Below are positions 17,898 through 26,934 of a DNA stretch of 64,000 nt, piece by piece. The notes beneath the pieces were generated by a model. That model was not told where the DNA came from, did not search any database, and saw only the letters and a list, made by a program, of their open reading frames with translations. This DNA comes from JAKPAM01 sp047601745 (lineage in GTDB: Bacteria; Pseudomonadota; Gammaproteobacteria; Burkholderiales; Burkholderiaceae_E). Positions within the stretch are counted from its first letter, which is position 1, and every line of letters starts with the position of its first letter. The position numbers and the translations under genes were made by a program. The DNA lies in the NCBI GenBank assembly GCA_047601745.1, contig JASGIS010000001.1, forward strand, positions 372,001 through 436,000. The letters run 5' to 3'.

Positions 17898-19034
17898 CTA
17901 CGTCAGCGCGTTCCCGCTGTCCCGAGGCCCGGCCGTCGACGCATCGCGCGACTCGGCGGCCGCCAGGAACTTGCCGATTTCATCGAGCGCCTCGCGGGCC
18001 GCCGTCAACTCCGGGTTGAACAGCTGCCAGACGTGGACCATGCGATCCCAGGATTGGAGCCGGGCCGGCGAGCCGGCCGCACGCGCGCGATTGACGTAGC
18101 GCCGGCCATCGTCGCGCAGCATCTCGCTCTCGCTGACTTGCACCAGCACCGGCGGCAGTCTCGACAGGTCGCCATAAACGGGCGAGACGATCGGGTCGCG
18201 CGGGTTGATGCGGGTCTGCAGCCAGCCGAACCACAGCAGTATCGCCCTCGGCACCTTGGCCAAGGCCCCGAAGGCCGGCCCCAGCATGGGGTCGCTGCGC
18301 AGGTTCGACTTCAGGCTGGGGCTGCCGCTGGTGCTGTCGGTGGACGGCGATAGCGCCACCGCCGCATCGGGCGCACGCAAACCCTGGTCACGCACCCACG
18401 CGATCAACGACAGCGTGAGGTTACCCCCGGCCGAATCGCCGGCGACGAACACCGTTCGCGCCGGCCCGGCGCCGTCCGGGCCGTTCGCCAGCAGCCAGCG
18501 GTAGGACCGCCGGCAATCCTCGATGCCGGCCATGCGCGAATGCTCGGGCATCAACCGATAGTCGATCGCGAGCACCGCGCCGCCGGTGATCTTCGACAGA
18601 GTGCTGGTGAGCGCGCGGTGGCTCCTGGGACTACCCAGCATGTACGCGCCGCCGTGGATGTACAGCATCCGGCGCGCGCCATCGACGCCCGGCGCCAGCA
18701 CCCACTCGGCGGCCACGCCATCACAGTCGACCGGCTCGAACGCGACGTCGAAATCGCGGCCGGCCGACAGATCGTCCATGGCCTTGCGCAGGGCCGCGAG
18801 GCGCTCCCGTCTCGATCCGCGCCGCGACGATTGGTTCATCTTCGCCAGCGACGCCAGCACGGACTTCAGTTCGTCGTCCGTTTGCGCGCCGCTGGCGAAA
18901 TGTTCGCCCGCGGGCCGATCGAAGGCCGACAGATCCTTGCCGCGCAGGTGGAAGGCCGCGATCAGCCACAGCGCCACGCCCAGCCAGAACAGGCCGAACA
19001 AGCTGGCGAAGAACAAGAACGACAAGAAGAACAT
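17898..19034 (-). CDS. membrane-anchored HSL-family esterase
   Basis: A 378-residue alpha/beta hydrolase. Residues 1-28 are a hydrophobic anchor (MFFLSFLFFASLFGLF). The oxyanion motif HGGAY lies at about 127, the nucleophile elbow GDSAGG at 199-204 (Ser201), an acidic SESEMLRDD follows, and the catalytic His is probably in MVHVWQLF. This is the hormone-sensitive lipase (family IV) layout, expected to hydrolyse short acyl esters. It lies 119 bp downstream of a Bug-protein gene reading the same way, so the two may form a unit. Confidence 0.88.
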   Translation of the reverse strand: MFFLSFLFFASLFGLFWLGVALWLIAAFHLRGKDLSAFDRPAGEHFASGAQTDDELKSVLASLAKMNQSSRRGSRRERLAALRKAMDDLSAGRDFDVAFEPVDCDGVAAEWVLAPGVDGARRMLYIHGGAYMLGSPRSHRALTSTLSKITGGAVLAIDYRLMPEHSRMAGIEDCRRSYRWLLANGPDGAGPARTVFVAGDSAGGNLTLSLIAWVRDQGLRAPDAAVALSPSTDSTSGSPSLKSNLRSDPMLGPAFGALAKVPRAILLWFGWLQTRINPRDPIVSPVYGDLSRLPPVLVQVSESEMLRDDGRRYVNRARAAGSPARLQSWDRMVHVWQLFNPELTAAREALDEIGKFLAAAESRDASTAGPRDSGNALT

Positions 19035-19153
19035 GCTGCTTCCTCAAAGACACGCTTTGTTCCGGGCGGCCGCCCCCGGTGCGGCCACACAAGATGCGAC
19101 CGTTCGGAGGCCGAGCGCATTTCGGCCGTGCCCGAAAGACGCTCGGCCTCTGT

Positions 19154-20134
19154 TCAGTCCTGCTTCGCGCCCGAGATCTTCACGAGCTTCTCGATGATGG
19201 GTGCGCTGGCATCGAAATCGCGCTTGAACTCCGCCGCGCCGCCCTGGACGGAATCGAGTCCGAAGACCTGCAGGCGCGCCTTCAGCGCCGTCGACCGGAT
19301 CGCGGCGATCGATTCCTTCTCGAGTCTGTCCACGATCGCCTTGGGCGTTCCGGCCGGAGCCAGCAGCGTGAACCACGCGACCGTGTTGAACTCGGGATCG
19401 GGGAATCCCGACTCGGCCATGGTCGGCACGTCGGGCAGATCCGGCAGCCGCTTCGGCCCCATCACCGCGATCACGCGCACCTTACCCGACTTCAGGAACG
19501 GCAGCGCCGGCCCGAGCGTCCCCATGCCCCATGGCACGTTACCGGCAGCCAGATCCTGGATGTAGGGCCCTTCGCTCTTGTAGGGCACGTGCGTCATGCC
19601 CAGGTCGCGAGACTGATTCAGGTAGGCGCTCATCAGATGGCCCGCCGAGCCGGTGCCGTAGGAACCGTAGTTGAGGCGGCCCTTGTTCTCCTTGGCCCAG
19701 GCCATGAACTCCTTCATGTTGTGGACCGGAACGTTCGAATTGACGGTCAGCAGCAGACTGGTGGCCGCGATCTCGCTGATGAACGCGAAGTCCTTGCGCA
19801 CGTCGTACGGCACCTTGGAGAACATGTGCTGGACGTAGAAGATCGGCGTGGAATAAGCGAGCAGTACCGTGTAACCGTCGGGCGGCGCATTCGCGACCGC
19901 CTGCGTGCCGATCATGCCGGAGGCCCCGGTGCGATTGTCGACGACGAAAGTCTGCTTGAGTCGCTTGCCCAGTTCCTCGGCCATGACCCGCCCGACGATA
20001 TCGGTAGCACCGCCGGGCGCCGCCGGAATCACCATCGTGATCGGCTTGCTCGGCCACTCCTGGGCTGCGGCAAAGGTCGTGACCAGCAACGCGGCGCTGA
20101 CGAGGGCCGCTCGCAGACCATTGATGAATCCCAT
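19154..20134 (-). CDS. Bug-family periplasmic solute-binding protein
   Basis: A 326-residue Bug / tripartite tricarboxylate receptor. The start ATG has GGAGGGATGG in front. The signal ends AAAQ, then EWPSKPITMVIPAAPGG, the family opening, with GASGMIGTQAVANAPPDGY as the ligand loop. No TctA/TctB genes are present, so it is a second orphan of this type. It is only distantly like the one ending at 10266. A nearby esterase suggests an ester or acid ligand, which is inference. Confidence 0.92.
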   Translation of the reverse strand: MGFINGLRAALVSAALLVTTFAAAQEWPSKPITMVIPAAPGGATDIVGRVMAEELGKRLKQTFVVDNRTGASGMIGTQAVANAPPDGYTVLLAYSTPIFYVQHMFSKVPYDVRKDFAFISEIAATSLLLTVNSNVPVHNMKEFMAWAKENKGRLNYGSYGTGSAGHLMSAYLNQSRDLGMTHVPYKSEGPYIQDLAAGNVPWGMGTLGPALPFLKSGKVRVIAVMGPKRLPDLPDVPTMAESGFPDPEFNTVAWFTLLAPAGTPKAIVDRLEKESIAAIRSTALKARLQVFGLDSVQGGAAEFKRDFDASAPIIEKLVKISGAKQD

Positions 20135-20423
20135 CCATCCCTCCGGATCTTGACAGCGCACGGCCCGATGCCGGCGCGAAAAGTGTATAGGGTGGCTTGG
20201 TTCGCCGGTCTTGGATATCGGGGTAATACCCCGCATCGCCTGCAGGCACGCGCATGCCGGGCGCGTCGGCGGGAGGATCCTGTACCAGGCCGGCCTGGCG
20301 AATCGGCGTCGGAAGAACCGTTCCTGTCCCCGGGGCCCAAGCGATGGCGGCCGCGCGGGCTTCCCCTCGCGAGCGATTGTATGATCGCCCCTCGTCAACG
20401 AGTTCCCGATACGACGCGGTGAA

Positions 20424-20993
20424 ATGGACTCCCCCGCCGAAATAGCCATCGCACGCCGCAACACCCGCGTCCAATGGCTGGCCGTGTCGTCGATACTTTG
20501 CGTGATCGTCGGCTTCTGGATGCTGCGCGGCTCACCCTCTGCAGCGGACCTCGAAACCGCGATGAGCCCGAGCGCCGCGTCTCGCGGGGCCGGCTGGCTG
20601 TCGATCGTCTTCGGCGGCCTCTGCGCGCTCTGGGCCGTCTGGCGGCTGCGAGACAAGCGCCCCGGGCTGATCATCGGATCGGAGGGATTGAGCGACCACT
20701 CCAACATCACTTCGGTCGGTTTCATTCCCTGGTCCGATATCCAGCGCATCGAGGGCATGATCACCAACCGGCAGCCGATGCTGCTGGTCCACGTCCACGA
20801 CCCCGCACCGTATCTCACCCGCGGCTCGTCACTGGAACGGACGCTGCGCAGGGCGAACTGGCGCGCCTGCGGCACGCCGATCGTGATTGCCGTGCATGCG
20901 CTGCAGATGCGAGGCGATCTGCTGCAGGCGCAGATTCAGGACAGGCTCGACCGTTATCGGGCCGATCGAGGCCTGGAACAGCGCGACGCATAG
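20424..20993 (+). CDS. STM3941-like membrane protein
   Basis: A 189-residue protein with two transmembrane segments (about 17-35 and 57-75) followed by a soluble domain with GLIIGSEGLSDHSNITSVGF and IPWSDIQRIEG, the pattern of the STM3941 family, whose members resemble PH-like domains behind two helices. Function is unknown. It stands alone, 289 bp from a divergent Bug gene, and converges with a toxin gene 6 bp downstream. The 289-bp gap holds no recognisable gene. Confidence 0.65.
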   Translation: MDSPAEIAIARRNTRVQWLAVSSILCVIVGFWMLRGSPSAADLETAMSPSAASRGAGWLSIVFGGLCALWAVWRLRDKRPGLIIGSEGLSDHSNITSVGFIPWSDIQRIEGMITNRQPMLLVHVHDPAPYLTRGSSLERTLRRANWRACGTPIVIAVHALQMRGDLLQAQIQDRLDRYRADRGLEQRDA

Positions 20994-20999
20994 CGAAAA

Positions 21000-21404
21000 T
21001 CACGCCGCATGCCAGTTGATCACCTGCAGCCCCGGCACCCGAGCGAATTCCCGCTCGTTGCGCGTCACCAGCCGCGCCTGGTGCCTTAGCGCAGTCGCCG
21101 CGATCAACAGATCGTACGGGCCGATCGGCGTGCCCTGCCGTTCCAGCGCCGAGCGAACGCTGGCGGCCTGTTCCGCGCAGGCAGCGTCGAAATCCAGGAT
21201 TCGCAACGGGCGCAGCAAGGTCTGCAAGGCGAACAGACGCAGTTGCGCCGCTTCAGCAGGCAGCCGCGACAAGCCGTATCGCAGTTCGTAAACGACGATC
21301 GCCGGAACAGCAATCTCGGACGGCGGCAATCCCTGCAATCGAGGCACCACCTGGGGATCGCCACGGAAGTAATAGCTGATCGTGTTGGTGTCGAGGACGA
21401 CCAT
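21000..21404 (-). CDS. VapC-type PIN-domain toxin
   Basis: A 134-residue PIN-domain protein opening MVVLDTNTISYYFRGD. The acidic cluster of PIN ribonucleases is visible as Asp5, Glu40 (VVYELRYGL) and Asp98 (IGPYDLLIAATAL). VapC toxins cleave tRNA or rRNA when freed from their antitoxin. It starts 2 bp behind the stop of a ribbon-helix-helix antitoxin gene, the standard order with the antitoxin first. It is followed at once by a convergent membrane-protein gene. Confidence 0.92.
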   Translation of the reverse strand: MVVLDTNTISYYFRGDPQVVPRLQGLPPSEIAVPAIVVYELRYGLSRLPAEAAQLRLFALQTLLRPLRILDFDAACAEQAASVRSALERQGTPIGPYDLLIAATALRHQARLVTRNEREFARVPGLQVINWHAA

Positions 21405-21406
21405 GA

Positions 21407-21634
21407 TCAGAAATCGACGCGAGCGACATCCTGCCCTGCCGGCGGCAACTCTTCCCGCAACGGGAAATCACGAAACGCTCCGGCCAGCGCCACGCAGTCC
21501 GCCGGCCAGGCATCGCGGGCGTGCTGTCGGATCAACTCGGCAACCCAGCGGCTCTTGGACATGCCGCTGGCCTGCGCAGCCTGGGTCAACAGCGCGTCGG
21601 TGGATTCGTCGAGGTAGAGGGTGATCTGGGACAT
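21407..21634 (-). CDS. ribbon-helix-helix (CopG-type) antitoxin
   Basis: A 75-residue protein opening MSQITLYLDESTDALLTQAA, a ribbon-helix-helix DNA-binding fold (beta strand, then SGMSKSRWVAELIRQHARDA), followed by a short acidic/Pro-rich tail that would block the PIN toxin. It should repress its own operon together with the toxin. A TATAAT hexamer 31 bp upstream is the likely promoter. The first ATG with antitoxin-like sequence was taken; an in-frame ATG 25 codons upstream lies before the promoter and is unlikely. Confidence 0.88.
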   Translation of the reverse strand: MSQITLYLDESTDALLTQAAQASGMSKSRWVAELIRQHARDAWPADCVALAGAFRDFPLREELPPAGQDVARVDF

Positions 21635-21664
21635 GACGGCGCTCTCAAAGCACGTATATGCCCA

Positions 21665-21670
21665 ATTATA
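21665..21670 (-). promoter_or_regulatory. -10 element of the toxin-antitoxin operon
   Basis: On the minus strand this is a perfect TATAAT, 31 bp upstream of the antitoxin start in a short AT-rich island (TTGCATAAAGTATAATTG) that stands out from its GC-rich surroundings. No good -35 is seen at 17 bp. Confidence 0.55.
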
Positions 21671-21754
21671 CTTTATGCAACCGAACAGGACAGGCTTCGG
21701 AAAAGCCACACCGAACGCCGAACGAGAACGCGGCGCGGCAGACGACCTGCCGGC

Positions 21755-22714
21755 TCATCCTCCGAAGCCCGGCGCGAGCCTCTCGCGCAAATACGCGACG
21801 AATACCGAGACCGCCTTCGGTACGTGCGGCGAATAAGGCCGCACTGCGAAGATCCGGTCCGCGAACGCGTCGACCGGCCGCCAACCCGGCAGCACCACCA
21901 CCAGCTCGCGCCCGCGCAGCGCCTGCTGCGCCGAGAAATCGGGCAGCATCGCGATGCCCAGGCCGGCCAGCGCGGCGTCGCGCAATGCTTCGCTGTTGTT
22001 GGCGGCGAAGCTTCCCGACACGGCGACCGTGCGCGCGGCCGGCTCGCGCGCGGCGGCCTTGCCCCGCCCTCCGGCGTTGGCCGGTTGCAGGCGCCACTCG
22101 ACCCGTCGCTCGCCGCGCGGATAGAACAGGCAGTCGTGCGCGGCCAGGTCTTCGGGCTGGCGCGGCGCGCCGCGCCGCTTCAGATAACCGGGGTGCGCGA
22201 CCAGCAGCGTTTCGCTGCGGCACAGTTCGAGCGCGACGTGCGTATCCGGCACCATCGCCGAATGGCGGATCGCCAGGTCGAAACCATCGCGCGACAGGAT
22301 GCGGATGCGGTCCGACAGATCCAGCTCGATGCGGATGCCGGGGTAAGCGCGAAGGAACTCGGCGATCCGGGGCACGATCTGCTGGCGCCCCAGCGCGACG
22401 GCGGTCGTCACGCGCACCAGCCCGCGCGGCGCGGCGCTGGCGGCGCCCAGGCCGGTGAAGCTGGCGGCGATGTGCTCGAACGAGCCGCTCAGTTCGTCGA
22501 CCAGCGATCGGCCGGCCTCGGTCAGCCGCATGCTGCGCGTCGTGCGCTGCACGAGTTGCACACCCGCCGCCTGTTCGAGCTCGGCGATGCGCTGGCTCAT
22601 CGCGGCCTTGCTGATCCGCAGCCGCGCGGCGGCTGCCGTGAAGCTGCCCTGCTCGGCCAGCACGGTCAACGCATGCAGGTGCGCCCACAACGATTCGACT
22701 TGCGTCCGATCCAT
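21755..22714 (-). CDS. LysR-family regulator
   Basis: A 319-residue LysR protein. The helix-turn-helix reads GSFTAAAARLRISKAAMSQR (about residues 24-43), and the rest is the effector domain. It resembles the CrgA/DsdC-like branch in which a conserved SGSFAANNSEALRDAALAG stretch occurs. It is divergent from mmsA (219 bp apart), so control of methylmalonate-semialdehyde dehydrogenase is plausible. The start used opens MDRTQVESLW; an open frame extends upstream without LysR character. Confidence 0.85.
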   Translation of the reverse strand: MDRTQVESLWAHLHALTVLAEQGSFTAAAARLRISKAAMSQRIAELEQAAGVQLVQRTTRSMRLTEAGRSLVDELSGSFEHIAASFTGLGAASAAPRGLVRVTTAVALGRQQIVPRIAEFLRAYPGIRIELDLSDRIRILSRDGFDLAIRHSAMVPDTHVALELCRSETLLVAHPGYLKRRGAPRQPEDLAAHDCLFYPRGERRVEWRLQPANAGGRGKAAAREPAARTVAVSGSFAANNSEALRDAALAGLGIAMLPDFSAQQALRGRELVVVLPGWRPVDAFADRIFAVRPYSPHVPKAVSVFVAYLRERLAPGFGG

Positions 22715-22933
22715 CCGGCAATTATTCACTGTCGTGAACAATGAATTCAAGGCGCCGGCATAGACCCGCGCAGCGCGAGCGGCGAGACTGTCGCCTGCGA
22801 TCGCTGCCGACGCGCGCAGCCCGACGCCCGCCGCGCGCCGTGCGATCCCCGCGCCCCGTCCCCGCCCCGGCGGGCGAGCGGCCGGTCCGGTACGCAGCCC
22901 GATCACCTGACATCATCGACACGAGACGACACG

Positions 22934-24448
22934 ATGCCCACTCCGCAGCTCATCAATCACTACATCGACGGCCAGCGCCATTCGAACCCCGACTGCGCGA
23001 CGCAGCCGGTGACCAATCCGGCGACCGGCGCGATCACCGGCACTGTCCAACTGGCGACCAACGGCGACGTCGATCGCGCGGTCGCCGCCGCGCAGGCCGC
23101 GTTCCCGGCCTGGGCCGATACGCCGCCGATCCGCCGCGCGCGCGTGCTGTTCAAGTTCCTTCAGTTGCTGAACGAACACCGCGACGACCTGGCGCGCGCG
23201 ATCACTGCCGAGCACGGCAAGGTCTTCACCGACGCGCAGGGCGAAGTCACGCGCGGCATCGACATCGTCGAGTTCGCGTGCGGGATCCCGCAACTGCTGA
23301 AGGGCGACTTCACCGACCAGGTGTCGACCGGCATCGACAACTGGACGATCCGCCAGCCGCTGGGCGTGGTCGCCGGCATCACGCCGTTCAACTTCCCGGT
23401 GATGGTGCCGATGTGGATGTTTCCGGTCGCGCTGGCGGCCGGCAACACCTTCGTGCTCAAGCCGAGCCCGCTCGACCCGAGCCCGTCGCTGATGATCGCC
23501 GACCTGCTGGCCGAGGCCGGGCTGCCCGCCGGCGTGTTCAACGTCGTGCAGGGCGACAAGACGGCCGTCGACGCGCTGCTCGCGCATCCGGACGTCAAGG
23601 CGGTCAGCTTCGTCGGCTCGACGCCGGTCGCCAACGCGATCTACGAGACCGGCGCGCGCCACGGCAAGCGCGTGCAGGCGCTCGGCGGCGCGAAGAACCA
23701 CATGGTCGTGATGCCCGATGCCGACATCGACCAGGCCGTCGACGCGCTGGTCGGCGCCGGCTACGGATCGGCCGGCGAGCGCTGCATGGCGATCAGCGTG
23801 GCCGTGCTGGTCGGCGACGTGGCCGACCGCCTGGTGCCGAAGCTGGTCGAACGCGCACGCACGCTGAAGGTGCTCGACGGCATGAACCTGGACGCCGAGA
23901 TGGGTCCGATCGTCACCGACGCCGCGCGCCAGCGGATCAGCGGCTACATCGACGTCGGCGTCGCCGAAGGCGCCGAGCTGCTGGTCGACGGCCGCGGCTT
24001 CGACGGCAGCCGCGCCGGCTCGGACTGCGCGAGCGGCTTCTGGCTCGGCGGCACGCTGTTCGACCACGTCACGCCCGAGATGCGGATCTACAAGGAAGAG
24101 ATCTTCGGCCCGGTGCTCGCCTGCGTGCGCGTCAAGGACCTGAAGTCGGCGGTCGAGCTGATCAACGCGCACGAGTTCGGCAACGGCGTCGCCTGCTTTA
24201 CGCGCGACGGCAACGTCGCCCGCGAATTCAGCCGGCGCATCCAGGTCGGCATGGTCGGCATCAACGTGCCGATCCCGGTGCCGATGGCCTGGCACGGCTT
24301 CGGCGGCTGGAAGCGTTCGCTGTTCGGCGACACCCACGCTTATGGCGAGGAAGGCGTGCGCTTCTACACGAAGCAGAAGTCGATCATGCAGCGCTGGCCC
24401 GAGAGCATCGGCAAGGGCGCCGAGTTCGTGATGCCGACGGCCAAGTGA
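22934..24448 (+). CDS. mmsA: methylmalonate-semialdehyde dehydrogenase (acylating)
   Basis: A 504-residue CoA-acylating aldehyde dehydrogenase converting methylmalonate (or malonate) semialdehyde to propionyl-CoA (or acetyl-CoA), with NAD reduction and CO2 release. Seen are the nucleotide-site TPFNFPVMVPMWMFP, the Gly-rich FVGSTPVA, and the catalytic Cys in SAGERCMAIS (about residue 285). Length and N terminus (INHYIDGQ) match MmsA/IolA. It serves valine, inositol or beta-alanine breakdown. No other mms or iol gene is adjacent; a LysR gene is divergent. Confidence 0.93.
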   Translation: MPTPQLINHYIDGQRHSNPDCATQPVTNPATGAITGTVQLATNGDVDRAVAAAQAAFPAWADTPPIRRARVLFKFLQLLNEHRDDLARAITAEHGKVFTDAQGEVTRGIDIVEFACGIPQLLKGDFTDQVSTGIDNWTIRQPLGVVAGITPFNFPVMVPMWMFPVALAAGNTFVLKPSPLDPSPSLMIADLLAEAGLPAGVFNVVQGDKTAVDALLAHPDVKAVSFVGSTPVANAIYETGARHGKRVQALGGAKNHMVVMPDADIDQAVDALVGAGYGSAGERCMAISVAVLVGDVADRLVPKLVERARTLKVLDGMNLDAEMGPIVTDAARQRISGYIDVGVAEGAELLVDGRGFDGSRAGSDCASGFWLGGTLFDHVTPEMRIYKEEIFGPVLACVRVKDLKSAVELINAHEFGNGVACFTRDGNVAREFSRRIQVGMVGINVPIPVPMAWHGFGGWKRSLFGDTHAYGEEGVRFYTKQKSIMQRWPESIGKGAEFVMPTAK

Positions 24449-24453
24449 CCGGC

Positions 24454-24489
24454 GACGCGCCCCGATCGCCTTCGTCAGGGGCGCGCGTC
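24454..24489. terminator. candidate hairpin between convergent genes
   Basis: GCGCCCC (24457-24463) pairs with GGGGCGC (24478-24484) around a 14-base loop in the 39-bp gap between two convergent genes. There is no T-run, so termination here is only possible. Confidence 0.35.
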
Positions 24490-24943
24490 AGCCCTTCCTT
24501 GCCCGCGTCGCCAACCAAGTGTCCAACCGGTTCGCGAAGGCGCGCCGGTCGCTGTCCGAGTAGGCGGCCGGACCGCCGGTGACCAGGCCGTTGCTGCGCA
24601 GCCCGTCCATGAAATCGCGCATCGACAATCGCTCGTCGATGTTGCGCGTGTCCAGCAGGTCGCCGCGAGGCTCGATGACGGTGGCGCCGATGGCGATCAC
24701 CTTGGCCGCGAGCGGCACATCGGCGGTAATGACCAGATCCCCCGCCCGCACGGCCTCGATGATGTGGCGATCAGCGACGTCGAAGCCGGACGGCACCTGC
24801 CGGGCGCGAATATAGGGGGACGGCGGCACCGTCAGCATCTGGTTGGCAACGAACGTCACCAACACCCCGGTGCGACGGGCGGCGCGATACAGGATCTCCT
24901 TGACGGCAACGGGACAGGCGTCGGCGTCGATCCAGATCTGCAT
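24488..24943 (-). CDS. YaiI/YqxD family (DUF188) protein
   Basis: A 151-residue protein opening MQIWIDADACPVAVKEIL, the conserved start of the YaiI/YqxD family. The family has a PIN/NYN-like acidic centre (DADACP, then DLVITADVPLA) and is thought to be nuclease-like, but no activity is firmly assigned. An in-frame GTG at 24985 would add 14 residues; the ATG at 24943 gives the family's usual N terminus and length. It converges with mmsA and is followed by an MFS gene in the same direction. Confidence 0.88.
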   Translation of the reverse strand: MQIWIDADACPVAVKEILYRAARRTGVLVTFVANQMLTVPPSPYIRARQVPSGFDVADRHIIEAVRAGDLVITADVPLAAKVIAIGATVIEPRGDLLDTRNIDERLSMRDFMDGLRSNGLVTGGPAAYSDSDRRAFANRLDTWLATRARKG

Positions 24944-25025
24944 CGGCTGGGCGGCCCCGGCGGGCGTGGTGATGTCGGAAGGCACCCGCGATCATCGCAC
25001 AGCGGAGCGATTGACACAGGATGTC

Positions 25026-26243
25026 TCACGCCAGCTCCCGGCCCTTGAGTTCGGGGATGAGGAACAGCGTGGCCGCCATGTCGAGCAAGTAGATCGCGGC
25101 GAGCAGGGCAATGGCGACCTGGAACGAATAGGCGCTCACCAGCGCACCGACCACCACCGGTCCCAGGCCGCCGACACCGCGGCCGACGTTGAACAGCACG
25201 TTCTGGGCCGTCGCCCGCGCCTCGGTCGGATAGGCTTCCGACATCAGCGCGCCGTAGCCCCCGAGCATGCCGTTGACGAACATGCCCAGCACCGCCCCGG
25301 CCCACAGCATCTGCACCGGATCGGTGAGCTGCGAGTACAGCAGGACCATGACGACCGCGCCGGCCTGGAACAGCAGGAAGCTGGGCTTGCGGCCGATCCG
25401 GTCGGCGAGCTGGCCGAAGACGAAGATGCCGGCCATCATCCCGAGGACGGTCACGGCGGTCCACATCGCCGACTTGGTCAGGTCGAAGCCCAGTTGCCTG
25501 GCCAGGAAACTCGGCATCCAGATCATGATCCCGTAGTAGCCGAAATTCTGCACCGAGCAGAGCACCACGATGCCCGCGCTGACCTTGGCGGCGGCCTTGT
25601 CCTTGACCAGCAGCTTGAACGCCTGCGCCTTCGACGGCTTTCTGGCGGCGCTGCGCACGAAGACCTCGGGCTCGTGCAGCCTGTGGCGGATGAACCCGGC
25701 GATGAACGCGGGCAGCACGCCGACCAGGAACATGCCGCGCCAGCCGATCAGCGGCAGCAGCAGCGGCGTCAGCAGCGCCGCGCCCAGCACGCCGACCTGC
25801 CATCCGAGCGCGACGTAGGACGACACGCGCGCCCGGTATCGGGCCGGCCACGCCTCCGCCGCCAGCGCCATGCCGATGCCGAACTCGCCGCCGAGGCCGA
25901 CGCCGGCGATGGTGCGGTAGACCAGCAGATCCCGGTAGCCCTGCGCGAACGCGCACAGCCCGGTGAAGACCGCGAACAGCATGATGGTCCACGCGAGCAC
26001 GCGCACGCGGCCGAAGCGGTCGCTCAGCGCACCGAACACGATGCCGCCGGCCACGGCGCCGATCAGGGTCCAGGTCACCAGCGAGCCGGCCTGGCCCGGC
26101 GTCAGGTGCAGGTCGGCGGAGATCGCCGACAGCATGAAACCCAGGATCAGCAGGTCGAAGCCATCCATCGCGTAGCCGACCGCGGAGCCCGCCAGCGCCT
26201 TCCAGCCATAACCATCGACTTCGTTCGTGCCCGCGTTCGCCAT
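25026..26243 (-). CDS. AAHS-type MFS acid transporter
   Basis: A 405-residue major facilitator with twelve helices. DGFDLLILGFMLSAI in helix 1 and GALSDRFGRVRVL between helices 2 and 3 are the marks of the aromatic acid:H+ symporter group; GQLADRIGRKPSF repeats the motif in the second half. Its likely role is uptake of a benzoate-like or other organic acid. It has no catabolic neighbour in the same direction; the copper chaperone gene lies just upstream, reading the same way, with 63 bp between. Confidence 0.85.
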   Translation of the reverse strand: MANAGTNEVDGYGWKALAGSAVGYAMDGFDLLILGFMLSAISADLHLTPGQAGSLVTWTLIGAVAGGIVFGALSDRFGRVRVLAWTIMLFAVFTGLCAFAQGYRDLLVYRTIAGVGLGGEFGIGMALAAEAWPARYRARVSSYVALGWQVGVLGAALLTPLLLPLIGWRGMFLVGVLPAFIAGFIRHRLHEPEVFVRSAARKPSKAQAFKLLVKDKAAAKVSAGIVVLCSVQNFGYYGIMIWMPSFLARQLGFDLTKSAMWTAVTVLGMMAGIFVFGQLADRIGRKPSFLLFQAGAVVMVLLYSQLTDPVQMLWAGAVLGMFVNGMLGGYGALMSEAYPTEARATAQNVLFNVGRGVGGLGPVVVGALVSAYSFQVAIALLAAIYLLDMAATLFLIPELKGRELA

Positions 26244-26306
26244 ACGTCGCCTACGCTCCGAGGAGCCATTGGATTGAGCCAGGCACGGTGGCCGCCGCCC
26301 GGTGCC

Positions 26307-26801
26307 TCAATGCTTGTGGTCGTGCATGGGGTCGTGCTGATGCCCGGCCTGCCCGGCGTCCGATGAATTCAGCGGCCGGACCGGAACATCGAGCTGAACC
26401 GTCTGGCGGTCACCGTTCGCCGCCTGGAACGTCAGCGTCAGCGGCACCGTCTCGCCCGCCTTGATCTGCTGCTTCAGGTCCATCAGCATGATGTGATAAC
26501 CGCCGGACTTCAGATCGACCGGCTTGCCGGCCGGCAACGGCAGCGAGGTGACGGCGTGCATCTTCATCACGTCGCCGTCCATCGTCATCTGATGGACCTC
26601 GACGGCGGGCGTGACCGGCGAACTGGCCGCCACAAGCTGCGTCTCCTTGTCGGCGATCAGGCGCATGAACACGCCGGTGGCCGACTGCTTGGGCACCGTT
26701 GCCCGCACCCAGGCATCCTTGACCTGCACCTGCGCCTGTACGGCGGCGGCATACGTGAAAACCACCGCGATCGCGGCCAGATACGCGATACGTCGCATCA
26801 T
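26307..26801 (-). CDS. PCu(A)C copper chaperone
   Basis: A 164-residue periplasmic Cu(I) chaperone. The signal ends VQA/Q. The copper motif is clear: His and Met in VHQMTMDGDVMKM, then HIMLM about 20 residues on, i.e. H-x-n-M-x-n-H-x-M. A His-rich tail (GHQHDPMHDHKH) adds possible copper ligands. AGGAGAG precedes the ATG; the alternative second Met is the next codon. PCu(A)C proteins deliver copper to cytochrome c oxidase. A DUF2946 gene lies upstream in the same direction, the usual partner. Confidence 0.92.
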   Translation of the reverse strand: MMRRIAYLAAIAVVFTYAAAVQAQVQVKDAWVRATVPKQSATGVFMRLIADKETQLVAASSPVTPAVEVHQMTMDGDVMKMHAVTSLPLPAGKPVDLKSGGYHIMLMDLKQQIKAGETVPLTLTFQAANGDRQTVQLDVPVRPLNSSDAGQAGHQHDPMHDHKH

Positions 26802-26934
26802 CTCTCTCCTATCGGTTGAACGGTGCGGAATCCGCACCGGACGGACGCGGCACGAAATGCGATCTGCGCATCCGGCCGTCGTCGATGGCGTCGACCACCG
26901 CGCGCCCCGAGGGCGCGACGATGGCGAAAACGAA

